A DNA stretch of 7,637 bases from Candidatus Nitrosopumilus sp. (GTDB lineage: Archaea; Thermoproteota; Nitrososphaeria; Nitrososphaerales; Nitrosopumilaceae), in the NCBI GenBank assembly GCA_029864805.1, contig JAOTSS010000078.1:1-7637 (forward strand). Direction: 5' to 3'. Position numbers and translations under genes: made by a program. Positions 1-5,685 of the stretch are shown one piece after another; within the stretch, counting starts at the first letter, position 1, and each line of letters opens with the position of its first letter. The notes under the pieces were generated by a model. It made no database searches. It was not told the origin of the DNA and was given only the letters and a program-made list of their open reading frames with translations.

Positions 1-28
1 ATAGTGACTGACCTCTCTTAATCTTGTA

Positions 29-331
29 ATGCCAATAGCAATACTTCCAGACATTGATGAACAAAGATGTATCGGATGTGCACTATGTGTAGAAATCTGT
101 ACAACTCTTGGTCCAGATGTCCTTAGAGTAAAACCAGTTGAAGGCTGGAAGAGAGGTAAAGCATTTGTTTTCTACCCAGAAAGATGTATTTCTGATGGTG
201 CATGCATAGGTGTGTGTCCAACAAAATCAATCTTTTGGATGAGACCAATGAATTACACTGCTGGACAACCAGTACCTCTTCACAAAAACGGTATCTTCAT
301 CAAAGGTTGGGCAGAAGACGCAGCACTATAA
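29..331 (+). CDS. Small two-cluster ferredoxin (4Fe-4S plus Asp-variant cluster)
   Basis: A 100-residue soluble electron carrier with no signal peptide. The first iron-sulfur motif is a complete C14-x2-C17-x2-C20-x3-C24, followed by Thr rather than the usual Pro. The second is C53-x2-D56-x2-C59-x3-C63-P, so Asp takes the place of the second Cys. The local string CISDGACIGVCP closely resembles the [3Fe-4S] motif of 7Fe/zinc ferredoxins of Sulfolobus, where the same position is Asp; by analogy this protein may hold one [4Fe-4S] and one [3Fe-4S] or Asp-ligated [4Fe-4S] cluster. About 37 residues follow the last Cys, more than in clostridial ferredoxins. The ATG is the first usable start after an in-frame TGA at 5-7. 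No partner oxidoreductase is adjacent, so its redox partner is unknown. The family is clear; the cluster type is inference. Confidence 0.93.
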   Translation: MPIAILPDIDEQRCIGCALCVEICTTLGPDVLRVKPVEGWKRGKAFVFYPERCISDGACIGVCPTKSIFWMRPMNYTAGQPVPLHKNGIFIKGWAEDAAL

Positions 332-350
332 GCTGAATCTTTTAGCACAT

Positions 351-367
351 TCTTTTTTCTTATTTTT
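351..367 (+). terminator. Poly-T transcription terminator after the ferredoxin gene
   Basis: A T-rich tract (T6 then T5, broken by single C, CTTA and A) lies about 20 bases after the ferredoxin stop, in the 38-bp convergent gap before tgtA ends. Archaeal RNA polymerase terminates at such U-runs without needing a hairpin. No comparable T-run appears on the minus strand for tgtA here. Confidence 0.55.
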
Positions 368-369
368 AG

Positions 370-1881
370 TTAAGCGATTGATTTTCGCTTGATTTCTTTT
401 GGAAGAATTTTTACAAAATATTTTAGAAACTCATCCTTTTTGTCATAATGTATTTCTGAAAATATGTTTTTAGCAAAAAACTCATTCCATGTTTTTTCAA
501 AAGTAGAAAATTCATTTGGTTCAAAATTAATTCTAGCAGTTTCATGGTGTGCTGCAGGAAATATATCTGAAATCTCAATTGGAATTAATCCCAATATGGG
601 ATTATATTGACATATCTGAAATGAATCAAATTCTTTGAATTTTCTTTTTAATCCAGTATATTGATTAGACAAATATCCTGGTTTTGTATTTGATTCTTTT
701 GTAATGATCAATTTTTTTTTCTTTGATTTGAATTTTCTAACCATTTCATGATATGATTGAACTTCTGGACGGTATTGATCTTCTTTAGAATATAAGAAAA
801 TGGCTTTTTCTTTGAATTTCGGCGTACCCAAACCAAGAAATTCGTAATTCTCAGTCATTACCTCAATCATCTCAAATAATTTAGGATGAGCTCTTGCTTT
901 TTTAATTACATATTCCCATAATCTCCCCTCATGGATTGCCTGTTTTACTTTATCCACTTCAAGTTTAATTGCATGAAGATTATGTATTGCTAATTCATTA
1001 GTTCTATTAACTTCATCAAGCTGACGTAATTCATCTGGTGAATATTTTGAACATATTTCACAATTGCAAGGAAATACTGTAATATCTGACAAATATCTGG
1101 TTCCATCATCTGTAATGTATCTTGATTGTTTGGCATAAAGCATGTATGATGCTGAATCAAATGTATCACATCCTAATGCTATTGCAAATGGTATTGTTAG
1201 TGGATGTCCTGCGCCAAAAAGATGTAAAGGTATTGAGTGCGGCATCTGTTTTTTTGCAGCCACGATCATCTGTGCCAATAATCTATATTCATATGATTCC
1301 ATAAATTCAACAGGACTTCCTAAAGCCAGCATTTGAAAACCCATTTTGACTAATCTCTTTGTAGATTTTGCTACAAGTTCAAAATGTTCTCCCCCCTGAA
1401 TTGGACCAATCCAAATTTGACCATTTTTTTCACTGCTCTCAAGTGTTTGTTTTGAAACCTCTAGAGTATGTTTTACATATGCTTCTGCTTTTTTTAATGG
1501 CATTCCAAATCCCGTTGGTTTATCAAGTGGGATTGCAAAATCAGTCAGGATTTCTTTTTCAAAATTTGCCATTTCAGGTGGTGACACTTTCACATCACCA
1601 TATTCTAAAACTTGATAGCCACCAGAATCTGTCATTATTCCACCTTCAAAATCTATTATCTTGTGTATTCCTTTTTTTATGGCCTCATCACCATAATTAT
1701 TTCTTGTAATGTATGCATTTGTAATAACTAAATCAAAACCAATATCTTGAATTTTTTTTGATGGAATTGTTTGTTTTACTGGATGGATTACTGGAACATA
1801 AGCTGGTGTCTCAATTTTACCATGATTTGTATAGATAGTCCCAATTCTTCCAGCCAAGTCTGTTTTAGATATCTCAAACAA
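370..1881 (-). CDS. tgtA: Archaeal tRNA-guanine(15) transglycosylase (archaeosine pathway), no PUA domain seen
   Basis: This enzyme exchanges guanine 15 in the tRNA D-loop for preQ0, the first tRNA-bound step to archaeosine. The 503 residues begin with a TGT barrel (about 1-345) carrying D85 in TDSGG, the QGG motif at 162-164, the nucleophile D242 in FDSASY, and the zinc site C272-x-C274-x2-C277 with H300. Spacing of the zinc ligands matches the Pyrococcus horikoshii enzyme (C279, C281, C284, H307). Residues 345-503 look like the extra archaeal domains, but the protein ends about 80 residues short of the 582-residue P. horikoshii form, roughly one PUA domain. The ArcS-type PC-x3-KPY motif is absent, so it is not ArcS. 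The start is TTG: an in-frame TGA lies three codons upstream and the next ATG is at residue 83, inside the active-site region. It lies 31 bp downstream of fap7 and may be co-transcribed with it. Confidence 0.95.
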   Translation of the reverse strand: MFEISKTDLAGRIGTIYTNHGKIETPAYVPVIHPVKQTIPSKKIQDIGFDLVITNAYITRNNYGDEAIKKGIHKIIDFEGGIMTDSGGYQVLEYGDVKVSPPEMANFEKEILTDFAIPLDKPTGFGMPLKKAEAYVKHTLEVSKQTLESSEKNGQIWIGPIQGGEHFELVAKSTKRLVKMGFQMLALGSPVEFMESYEYRLLAQMIVAAKKQMPHSIPLHLFGAGHPLTIPFAIALGCDTFDSASYMLYAKQSRYITDDGTRYLSDITVFPCNCEICSKYSPDELRQLDEVNRTNELAIHNLHAIKLEVDKVKQAIHEGRLWEYVIKKARAHPKLFEMIEVMTENYEFLGLGTPKFKEKAIFLYSKEDQYRPEVQSYHEMVRKFKSKKKKLIITKESNTKPGYLSNQYTGLKRKFKEFDSFQICQYNPILGLIPIEISDIFPAAHHETARINFEPNEFSTFEKTWNEFFAKNIFSEIHYDKKDEFLKYFVKILPKEIKRKSIA

Positions 1882-1904
1882 GTAATTTCATAATTTTAAA
1901 GGCG

Positions 1905-1912
1905 TTATTTAA
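1905..1912 (-). promoter_or_regulatory. Possible TATA-like box for tgtA
   Basis: On the minus strand the sequence TTAAATAA is centred about 27 nt before the TTG start of tgtA, the spacing expected for a leaderless archaeal transcript. It overlaps the end of fap7, so tgtA may have its own promoter in addition to read-through. AT-rich context makes chance matches easy. Confidence 0.35.
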
Positions 1913-2461
1913 TCAATCAGTAAAAAATTTTCTTAAATCATTATTTTTTGTAACTAAATCAAGCCAATCTATTTCTTCACTTTCTCTGTTACTTGAAATC
2001 AAGCCAATTACTTTTTCTTCTCCTTCTTGAATGGTTTTTCCTGTGATGTTCATCTGAACTACCTTTTCTTCAAATCTACTAATTGCATCATGTGCAATAA
2101 TTCCTAGTATTTCGCTACCAGTATTTTCTTTAATCTTTTTCTCTGAATATTTTCTGTTTTTGTAGATTGCAATCAAATCATATGGACTTCTTCTTAAAAC
2201 AATCATTATCTTTATTTGGTTTTTTTCTAACACATATGGCGCTAAATGTCCCACAATCAAATCATTTTCAGAAATTTTCTGTACCATTATTTTCTTTAGT
2301 TTTTCAGTATCAACATCTTTCACATCTTCATTTTCTTCAAATAATCCTGAATCTCTTGCAATTTTATTAATGTCAATTATAGATAATTTTAATCTCTGAG
2401 CAATTTTCTCTGCGACGGTATGTTTTCCAACACCTGGATTTCCAGTAATTACTATTGACAT
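1913..2461 (-). CDS. fap7: Fap7/AK6-type NTPase (adenylate kinase-like, small-subunit maturation factor)
   Basis: A 182-residue P-loop protein of the AK6 (hCINAP/Fap7) family, annotated in archaea as putative adenylate kinase. It shows Walker A GNPGVGKHT (7-15), the GH pair at 71-72, VLRRSP (88-93), a LID-like segment with KYSEKKIKEN (104-113) leading into EILG, and a C-terminal DWLD (165-168). Family members bind ribosomal protein uS11 (Rps14) and use ATPase activity in the last steps of small-subunit maturation, with weaker AMP kinase activity. ATG start; it diverges from the YchF-like GTPase gene across 64 bp and is followed by tgtA on the same strand 31 bp away. The length is normal for the family. 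Whether it acts mainly as a kinase or as a ribosome factor cannot be read from sequence. Confidence 0.88.
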   Translation of the reverse strand: MSIVITGNPGVGKHTVAEKIAQRLKLSIIDINKIARDSGLFEENEDVKDVDTEKLKKIMVQKISENDLIVGHLAPYVLEKNQIKIMIVLRRSPYDLIAIYKNRKYSEKKIKENTGSEILGIIAHDAISRFEEKVVQMNITGKTIQEGEEKVIGLISSNRESEEIDWLDLVTKNNDLRKFFTD

Positions 2462-2462
2462 G

Positions 2463-2482
2463 CTATGAACTCACTATGAACT
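2463..2482. repeat. Tandem 9-bp direct repeat in the fap7 promoter (possible operator)
   Basis: The 9-mer CTATGAACT occurs at 2463-2471 and again at 2474-2482, 11 bp apart start to start, about one helical turn. It lies directly between the fap7 start codon and the fap7 TATA-like box, where a bound protein would block initiation. It could equally be a small chance duplication. Confidence 0.4.
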
Positions 2483-2483
2483 A

Positions 2484-2492
2484 GATTAAACG
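2484..2492 (-). promoter_or_regulatory. TATA-like box for fap7
   Basis: Minus-strand CGTTTAATC is centred 27 nt before the fap7 ATG, implying a leaderless transcript. The tandem repeat at 2463-2482 fills the space between this box and the start codon. Confidence 0.45.
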
Positions 2493-2503
2493 ATTTCTGC
2501 AAT

Positions 2504-2512
2504 ACTAATATG
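2504..2512 (+). promoter_or_regulatory. TATA-like box for the YchF-like GTPase operon
   Basis: ACTAATATG is centred 27 nt before the TTG at 2535 and 18 nt before the TTG at 2526. If transcription is leaderless, as elsewhere in the window, this spacing favours 2535 as the true start of the GTPase. Confidence 0.4.
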
Positions 2513-2525
2513 TAGAATTGAGTTT

Positions 2526-3722
2526 TTGACATTATTGCAAATTGGTTTACTAGGTAAAGCAAACGTTGGAAAATCTACTTTTTTCTCTGCTGCAACTGAA
2601 ACTCTTGTAGCATCAGGCAATTTCCCATTTACGACTATTGAACCAAATATTGGTGTGGCATACGTTAAATCTGATTGTGCATGTAAACATTTTGGAATTA
2701 CACATGAAAACGAGTTTTGTGTTAATGGAACTCGTTTTATTCCTGTAAAACTCATTGATATTGCAGGACTAGTTCCAGGTGCTCATGAAGGAAAAGGATT
2801 GGGAAATCAATTTCTTGATGATGCAAGACAAGCTGAAGTTTTAATTCATGTAGTTGACATTGCAGGAACTACAGATATTCAAGGACAACCAGTTCCAGTT
2901 GGAACCCATGATCCTTTGGAAGATGTAACATTTGTTCAAGATGAGTTTGATCAATGGTTTGCAGATATTCTCAAAAGAGAATGGGATAAGATTACCCGTG
3001 AAATAGATCAAAAAAGAGCAAAACTCACTGACGGTATTGCAAAACGATTTACCGGTTTAGGAATTAAAGATTTTCAAGTACAAGAAGTACTACAAAAGCT
3101 AGGACTCATGGCTAGAAATCCAAAAGAGTGGAAAGATTCTGATATTCAAACTTTTGTCAAAGAATTAAGAAAAAATACAAAACCCATGATTATTGCTGCA
3201 AATAAAGCGGATCTATGTCATGATCTTAGTGTCCTTGATAAAATACCTGATTGTGTTATTCCTTGTAGTGCAGAAACTGAATTACTACTACGAAAAGCAT
3301 CAAAAGCGGGAATTGTTAATTATTCTTCAGGTGAATCAGGTTTTACAATTGTTAGTGAAAAAGAAATCCCTCCACCACAACAAAAAGCACTTGATTTAGT
3401 AAAGTCTGTATTTTCTAAAATTCCATCAACAGGAATTCAAAAAATTCTAAATACTGCAGTTTTTGACTTGTTAAAATTTATTGTTGTATACCCTGTTGAA
3501 GATGAAACAAAGCTCACCAACAAAGATGGTGTGGTTTTACCTGATACCAAGTTACTCCCTCTTGATTCCACTGCAAAAGACTTGGCAAGTCTAATTCATG
3601 CAGATATTGCAAAAGGGTTTCTACATGCAATTGATTGTAAAACCAAGCAAAGAATTAGCGGTGATCAGAAACTAAAAGATGGCGACGTTATCAAAATTGT
3701 ATCTACATTAAGTCGTGGATAA
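2526..3722 (+). CDS. OBG/YchF-like translation-associated GTPase with TGS domain
   Basis: A 398-residue TRAFAC-class GTPase of the archaeal OBG/YchF branch. It has G1 GKANVGKS (10-17), a switch I region around FPFTTIEPNIG (33-43), G3 DIAGLVPGAHEGKG (78-91), G4 NKAD (226-229) and G5 CSAE (247-250), a helical insertion between G3 and G4, and a C-terminal TGS-type domain (about 310-398) ending in DGDVIKIVS. Leu at the G3 position usually held by catalytic Gln marks a HAS-GTPase. The intact NKxD predicts GTP use, unlike bacterial and eukaryotic YchF (NxxE, ATP-preferring). Relatives associate with ribosomes. There is no ATG near the start: TTG at 2526 is used here, but TTG at 2535 gives MQIGLLGKANVGKS, closer to family N-termini and to the promoter spacing. 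kae1 follows after 1 bp, implying a shared transcript. Confidence 0.93.
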   Translation: MTLLQIGLLGKANVGKSTFFSAATETLVASGNFPFTTIEPNIGVAYVKSDCACKHFGITHENEFCVNGTRFIPVKLIDIAGLVPGAHEGKGLGNQFLDDARQAEVLIHVVDIAGTTDIQGQPVPVGTHDPLEDVTFVQDEFDQWFADILKREWDKITREIDQKRAKLTDGIAKRFTGLGIKDFQVQEVLQKLGLMARNPKEWKDSDIQTFVKELRKNTKPMIIAANKADLCHDLSVLDKIPDCVIPCSAETELLLRKASKAGIVNYSSGESGFTIVSEKEIPPPQQKALDLVKSVFSKIPSTGIQKILNTAVFDLLKFIVVYPVEDETKLTNKDGVVLPDTKLLPLDSTAKDLASLIHADIAKGFLHAIDCKTKQRISGDQKLKDGDVIKIVSTLSRG

Positions 3723-3723
3723 T

Positions 3724-4707
3724 ATGCTAGGTTTGGGAATTGAAAGCACAGCTCACACATTTTCCTGTGCAATAATTGAAAAAAATGGAAAAAAAGGAAA
3801 AATTCTTTCAGACGTCAGAAAAATTTATCGTCCTGAAGATGGAGAAGGAATTCATCCACGTGAAGCATCACGTCATCATATAGAACAAAGTTCTCTAGTC
3901 TTATCAGATTGTCTTAAGGAAGCAAATACGTGCATTAAAGATTTAGATATTGTTTCTTATTCTGCAGGACCTGGATTGGGTCCATGCTTACGCGTGGGTG
4001 CTGTCGTAGCAAGATCTTTGTCTTCTTTCTATAATATTCCAATATATCCTGTAAATCATGCCATTGGACATATTGAATTAGGAAAATTACTTACTGGTGC
4101 ATCAAATCCTTTGGTACTTTTGGTATCTGGAGGGCATACAATGCTTTTGGCATTTCTACACAAACAATGGAGAGTTTTCGGTGAAACTTTAGATATTACA
4201 CTAGGTCAATTACTTGATCAATTTGGAAGATCTATTGGGTTTGCTTCACCATGTGGAAAAAATATTGAAGAGTTAGCATCCACATCATCAAATTATGTTC
4301 CACTTCCATATTCTGTAAAGGGAAATGATGTTTCTTTTTCAGGCTTATTATCTGCAACAAAAACTGTTGCAAAAAAAAGTAAAATTGATGCATGCTATTC
4401 TCTTCAAGAAACTGCTTTTGCAATGATCAGTGAGGCTGTAGAACGTGCATTATCATTTACACAGAAAAGGGAATTAATGATAGTAGGCGGTGTTGCAGCA
4501 AATAAAAGATTGTCTGAAATGCTCAAAGATGTTTGTAAACGCCACAATTGCAAATTTTTTGTAGTTCCAATACATTATGCAGGTGATTGTGGAAGTCAAA
4601 TATGTTGGACTGGACTATTAGAATCCCAAGTCAAACCCAGTTCTTCTCTTAAAGATACTTTTGTAACTCAATCGTGGAGATTAGATACAGTCAAAGTTGA
4701 TTATTGA
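3724..4707 (+). CDS. kae1: KEOPS subunit Kae1, tRNA N6-threonylcarbamoyladenosine synthase
   Basis: Kae1 (TsaD/Qri7/Kae1 family) transfers threonylcarbamoyl to A37 of ANN-decoding tRNAs within the KEOPS complex. Numbered from the ATG, the 327-residue protein opens with MLGLGIESTAHT and shows HPREASRHH (44-52), the metal-ligand pair in NHAIGHIE (H112 and H116), VSGGHT (134-139), GETLDITLGQLLDQF (153-167), SFSGLL (205-210), VGGVAAN (254-260) and the C-terminal metal Asp in GDCGSQI (D288). The last motif is usually DNGAMI and the earlier one GIGNAxD, so two conserved loops are altered. The ATG lies 1 bp after the GTPase stop and matches family N-termini; a GTG at 3715 would add three residues and overlap the GTPase gene. 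Its partner Bud32 is encoded 357 bp downstream as a separate gene, not fused. Cgi121 and Pcc1 are not in the window. Confidence 0.95.
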   Translation: MLGLGIESTAHTFSCAIIEKNGKKGKILSDVRKIYRPEDGEGIHPREASRHHIEQSSLVLSDCLKEANTCIKDLDIVSYSAGPGLGPCLRVGAVVARSLSSFYNIPIYPVNHAIGHIELGKLLTGASNPLVLLVSGGHTMLLAFLHKQWRVFGETLDITLGQLLDQFGRSIGFASPCGKNIEELASTSSNYVPLPYSVKGNDVSFSGLLSATKTVAKKSKIDACYSLQETAFAMISEAVERALSFTQKRELMIVGGVAANKRLSEMLKDVCKRHNCKFFVVPIHYAGDCGSQICWTGLLESQVKPSSSLKDTFVTQSWRLDTVKVDY

Positions 4708-5027
4708 TTTTTATTTTCAGCTATTTGCTTTTCAATACTTTTAGTCCAATCCTTTGTGTTAAAAACTCCAAATTTGAAAGTATGCTCACCATCACTTGTT
4801 TTTGCAGAAAAACATACTTTTTTCATTAATAATCCTTCTTTCCAAACTTTCGTTACATCATCTAATTGAATATCCATTACAGTTTCCCCAAAATGTTTTG
4901 AAAAATCCATTATTCTTGCATTAGTTTTATCAAATGCTAATCTTTTATTTGTTAATGTTAAAATCCCTGCTCCTAAATTATCTTCACTGCAATCCTCTTG
5001 TTTTATTCTATTTTCTCCTTCTTCCAT
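4701..5027 (-). CDS. Small PH/GRAM-like domain protein, function unknown
   Basis: A 108-residue cytosolic protein with no signal peptide or membrane segment. Residues about 19-100 follow the pattern of PH/GRAM-like folds: GAGILTLTNKRLAF (19-32), a short loop, a second strand group with MDIQLDDVTKVWKEG (51-65), KKVCFSAKTSDGEHTFKFGV (69-88), then a closing helix with the typical NTKDWTKSIEKQI (90-102). Similar domains occur as stand-alone archaeal and bacterial proteins and can bind lipids or proteins; no catalytic motif is visible. The acidic, Cys-containing first 18 residues lie outside the domain. The ATG follows an in-frame stop four codons upstream. The gene runs opposite to kae1 (7-bp overlap of the 3' ends) and diverges from bud32 across 37 bp, so it interrupts the KEOPS pair. 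The fold is assigned by pattern only; the role is unknown. Confidence 0.8.
   Translation of the reverse strand: MEEGENRIKQEDCSEDNLGAGILTLTNKRLAFDKTNARIMDFSKHFGETVMDIQLDDVTKVWKEGLLMKKVCFSAKTSDGEHTFKFGVFNTKDWTKSIEKQIAENKNQ
4708..4717 (+). terminator. Poly-T terminator after kae1
   Basis: TTTTTATTTT begins at the base after the kae1 stop codon. On the other strand it forms the last codons of the PH-like gene, so the terminator is embedded in an opposing coding end. Confidence 0.45.
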
Positions 5028-5034
5028 GATTAAC

Positions 5035-5042
5035 TTTTATTG
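5035..5042 (+). promoter_or_regulatory. Possible TATA-like box for bud32
   Basis: TTTTATTG is centred about 26 nt before the bud32 ATG in the 37-bp divergent spacer. It is interleaved with the opposing promoter of the PH-like gene, so the two could compete. Confidence 0.3.
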
Positions 5043-5052
5043 AATTCCTCTG

Positions 5053-5060
5053 GATATAAC
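5053..5060 (-). promoter_or_regulatory. Possible TATA-like box for the PH-like gene
   Basis: Minus-strand GTTATATC is centred about 29 nt before the ATG of the PH-like gene. It lies only about 9 nt before the bud32 ATG on the other strand, too close to serve bud32. Confidence 0.35.
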
Positions 5061-5064
5061 GTTA

Positions 5065-5685
5065 ATGAAATTAATTAAAAAAGGTGCAGAAGCTGACATT
5101 TATCAAACTAAATGGCAGAATTCTAAAGCAATTCTTAAAATTAGAAAAGTAAAAAATTATCGCAATTCTTTACTTGATTCAAAAATACGTAAACAAAGAA
5201 CAATTAAAGAATCACAAATGATATCTCATGCTAAAACATTTGGAATACCCACTCCCCTAGTCTATTTTGTAAATTTAGAAAAATCATACATCATAATGCA
5301 AGAAATTCCTGGAACGCCAGTTCATGATTTGTCTGAATCTAAAATTATCAAATTATCAAAAGAAATTGGAAAATTGGTTGGAATGTTGCATAAAAATGGA
5401 ATTATGCATGGGGATTTAACAACTTCTAACTTTATTCTGTTCAAAAATATGGTCTATGTCATTGATTTTGGATTATCGCAAAACACAATAAAACCTGAAG
5501 ATCATGCAGTTGATTTGAGGCTAATCAAAGAAATTCTTAACAGTGCTCACGCTAAAATAATGCAACCTGCTTGGAATAATTTTCTCTTGGGTTACAAATC
5601 AATAGTTGGGACTTTGTATTATACAAAAATCACTAAACTAGTTTTAGATATAGAAAGTCGTGGAAGATATGCGAAAGTCTTTTGA
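5065..5685 (+). CDS. bud32: KEOPS subunit Bud32, small atypical protein kinase/ATPase
   Basis: Bud32 (PRPK family) binds Kae1 directly and supplies ATPase/kinase activity needed for t6A synthesis by KEOPS. The 206-residue protein is a minimal kinase fold: a Gly-poor GAEA loop (7-10), the ATP-contacting lysine in ILKIRK (K25), the helix C Glu (E49), the hinge region MQEIPG (78-83), the catalytic loop HGDLTTSN (115-122, D117) and the metal-binding DFG at 134-136. The family signature EDHAVDLR follows the DFG, and the chain ends in the basic RGRYAKVF tail typical of archaeal Bud32. The ATG is preceded by a 37-bp divergent spacer. The gene is not fused to kae1 as in several Euryarchaeota. rdgB starts inside its 3' end, implying translational coupling. 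Confidence 0.95.
   Translation: MKLIKKGAEADIYQTKWQNSKAILKIRKVKNYRNSLLDSKIRKQRTIKESQMISHAKTFGIPTPLVYFVNLEKSYIIMQEIPGTPVHDLSESKIIKLSKEIGKLVGMLHKNGIMHGDLTTSNFILFKNMVYVIDFGLSQNTIKPEDHAVDLRLIKEILNSAHAKIMQPAWNNFLLGYKSIVGTLYYTKITKLVLDIESRGRYAKVF

Noticed and set aside
1368..1709. Plus-strand frame of 113 codons inside tgtA
   Set aside because: It lies wholly antisense to tgtA catalytic codons, has a hydrophobic, low-complexity translation from T-rich antisense sequence, and shows no domain.
2167..2370. Plus-strand frame of 67 codons inside fap7
   Set aside because: It is antisense to fap7, is Phe/Leu/His/Gln-rich as expected from T-rich antisense, and has no motif.
2486..2755. Minus-strand frame of 89 codons over the 5' end of the GTPase gene
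   Set aside because: It is antisense to the G1-G3 region of the GTPase and matches no family; the GTPase frame explains the conservation.
3193..3399. Plus-strand frame of 68 codons within the GTPase gene
   Set aside because: It is an out-of-frame shadow of the G4-G5 region of the GTPase, with no start signal or domain.
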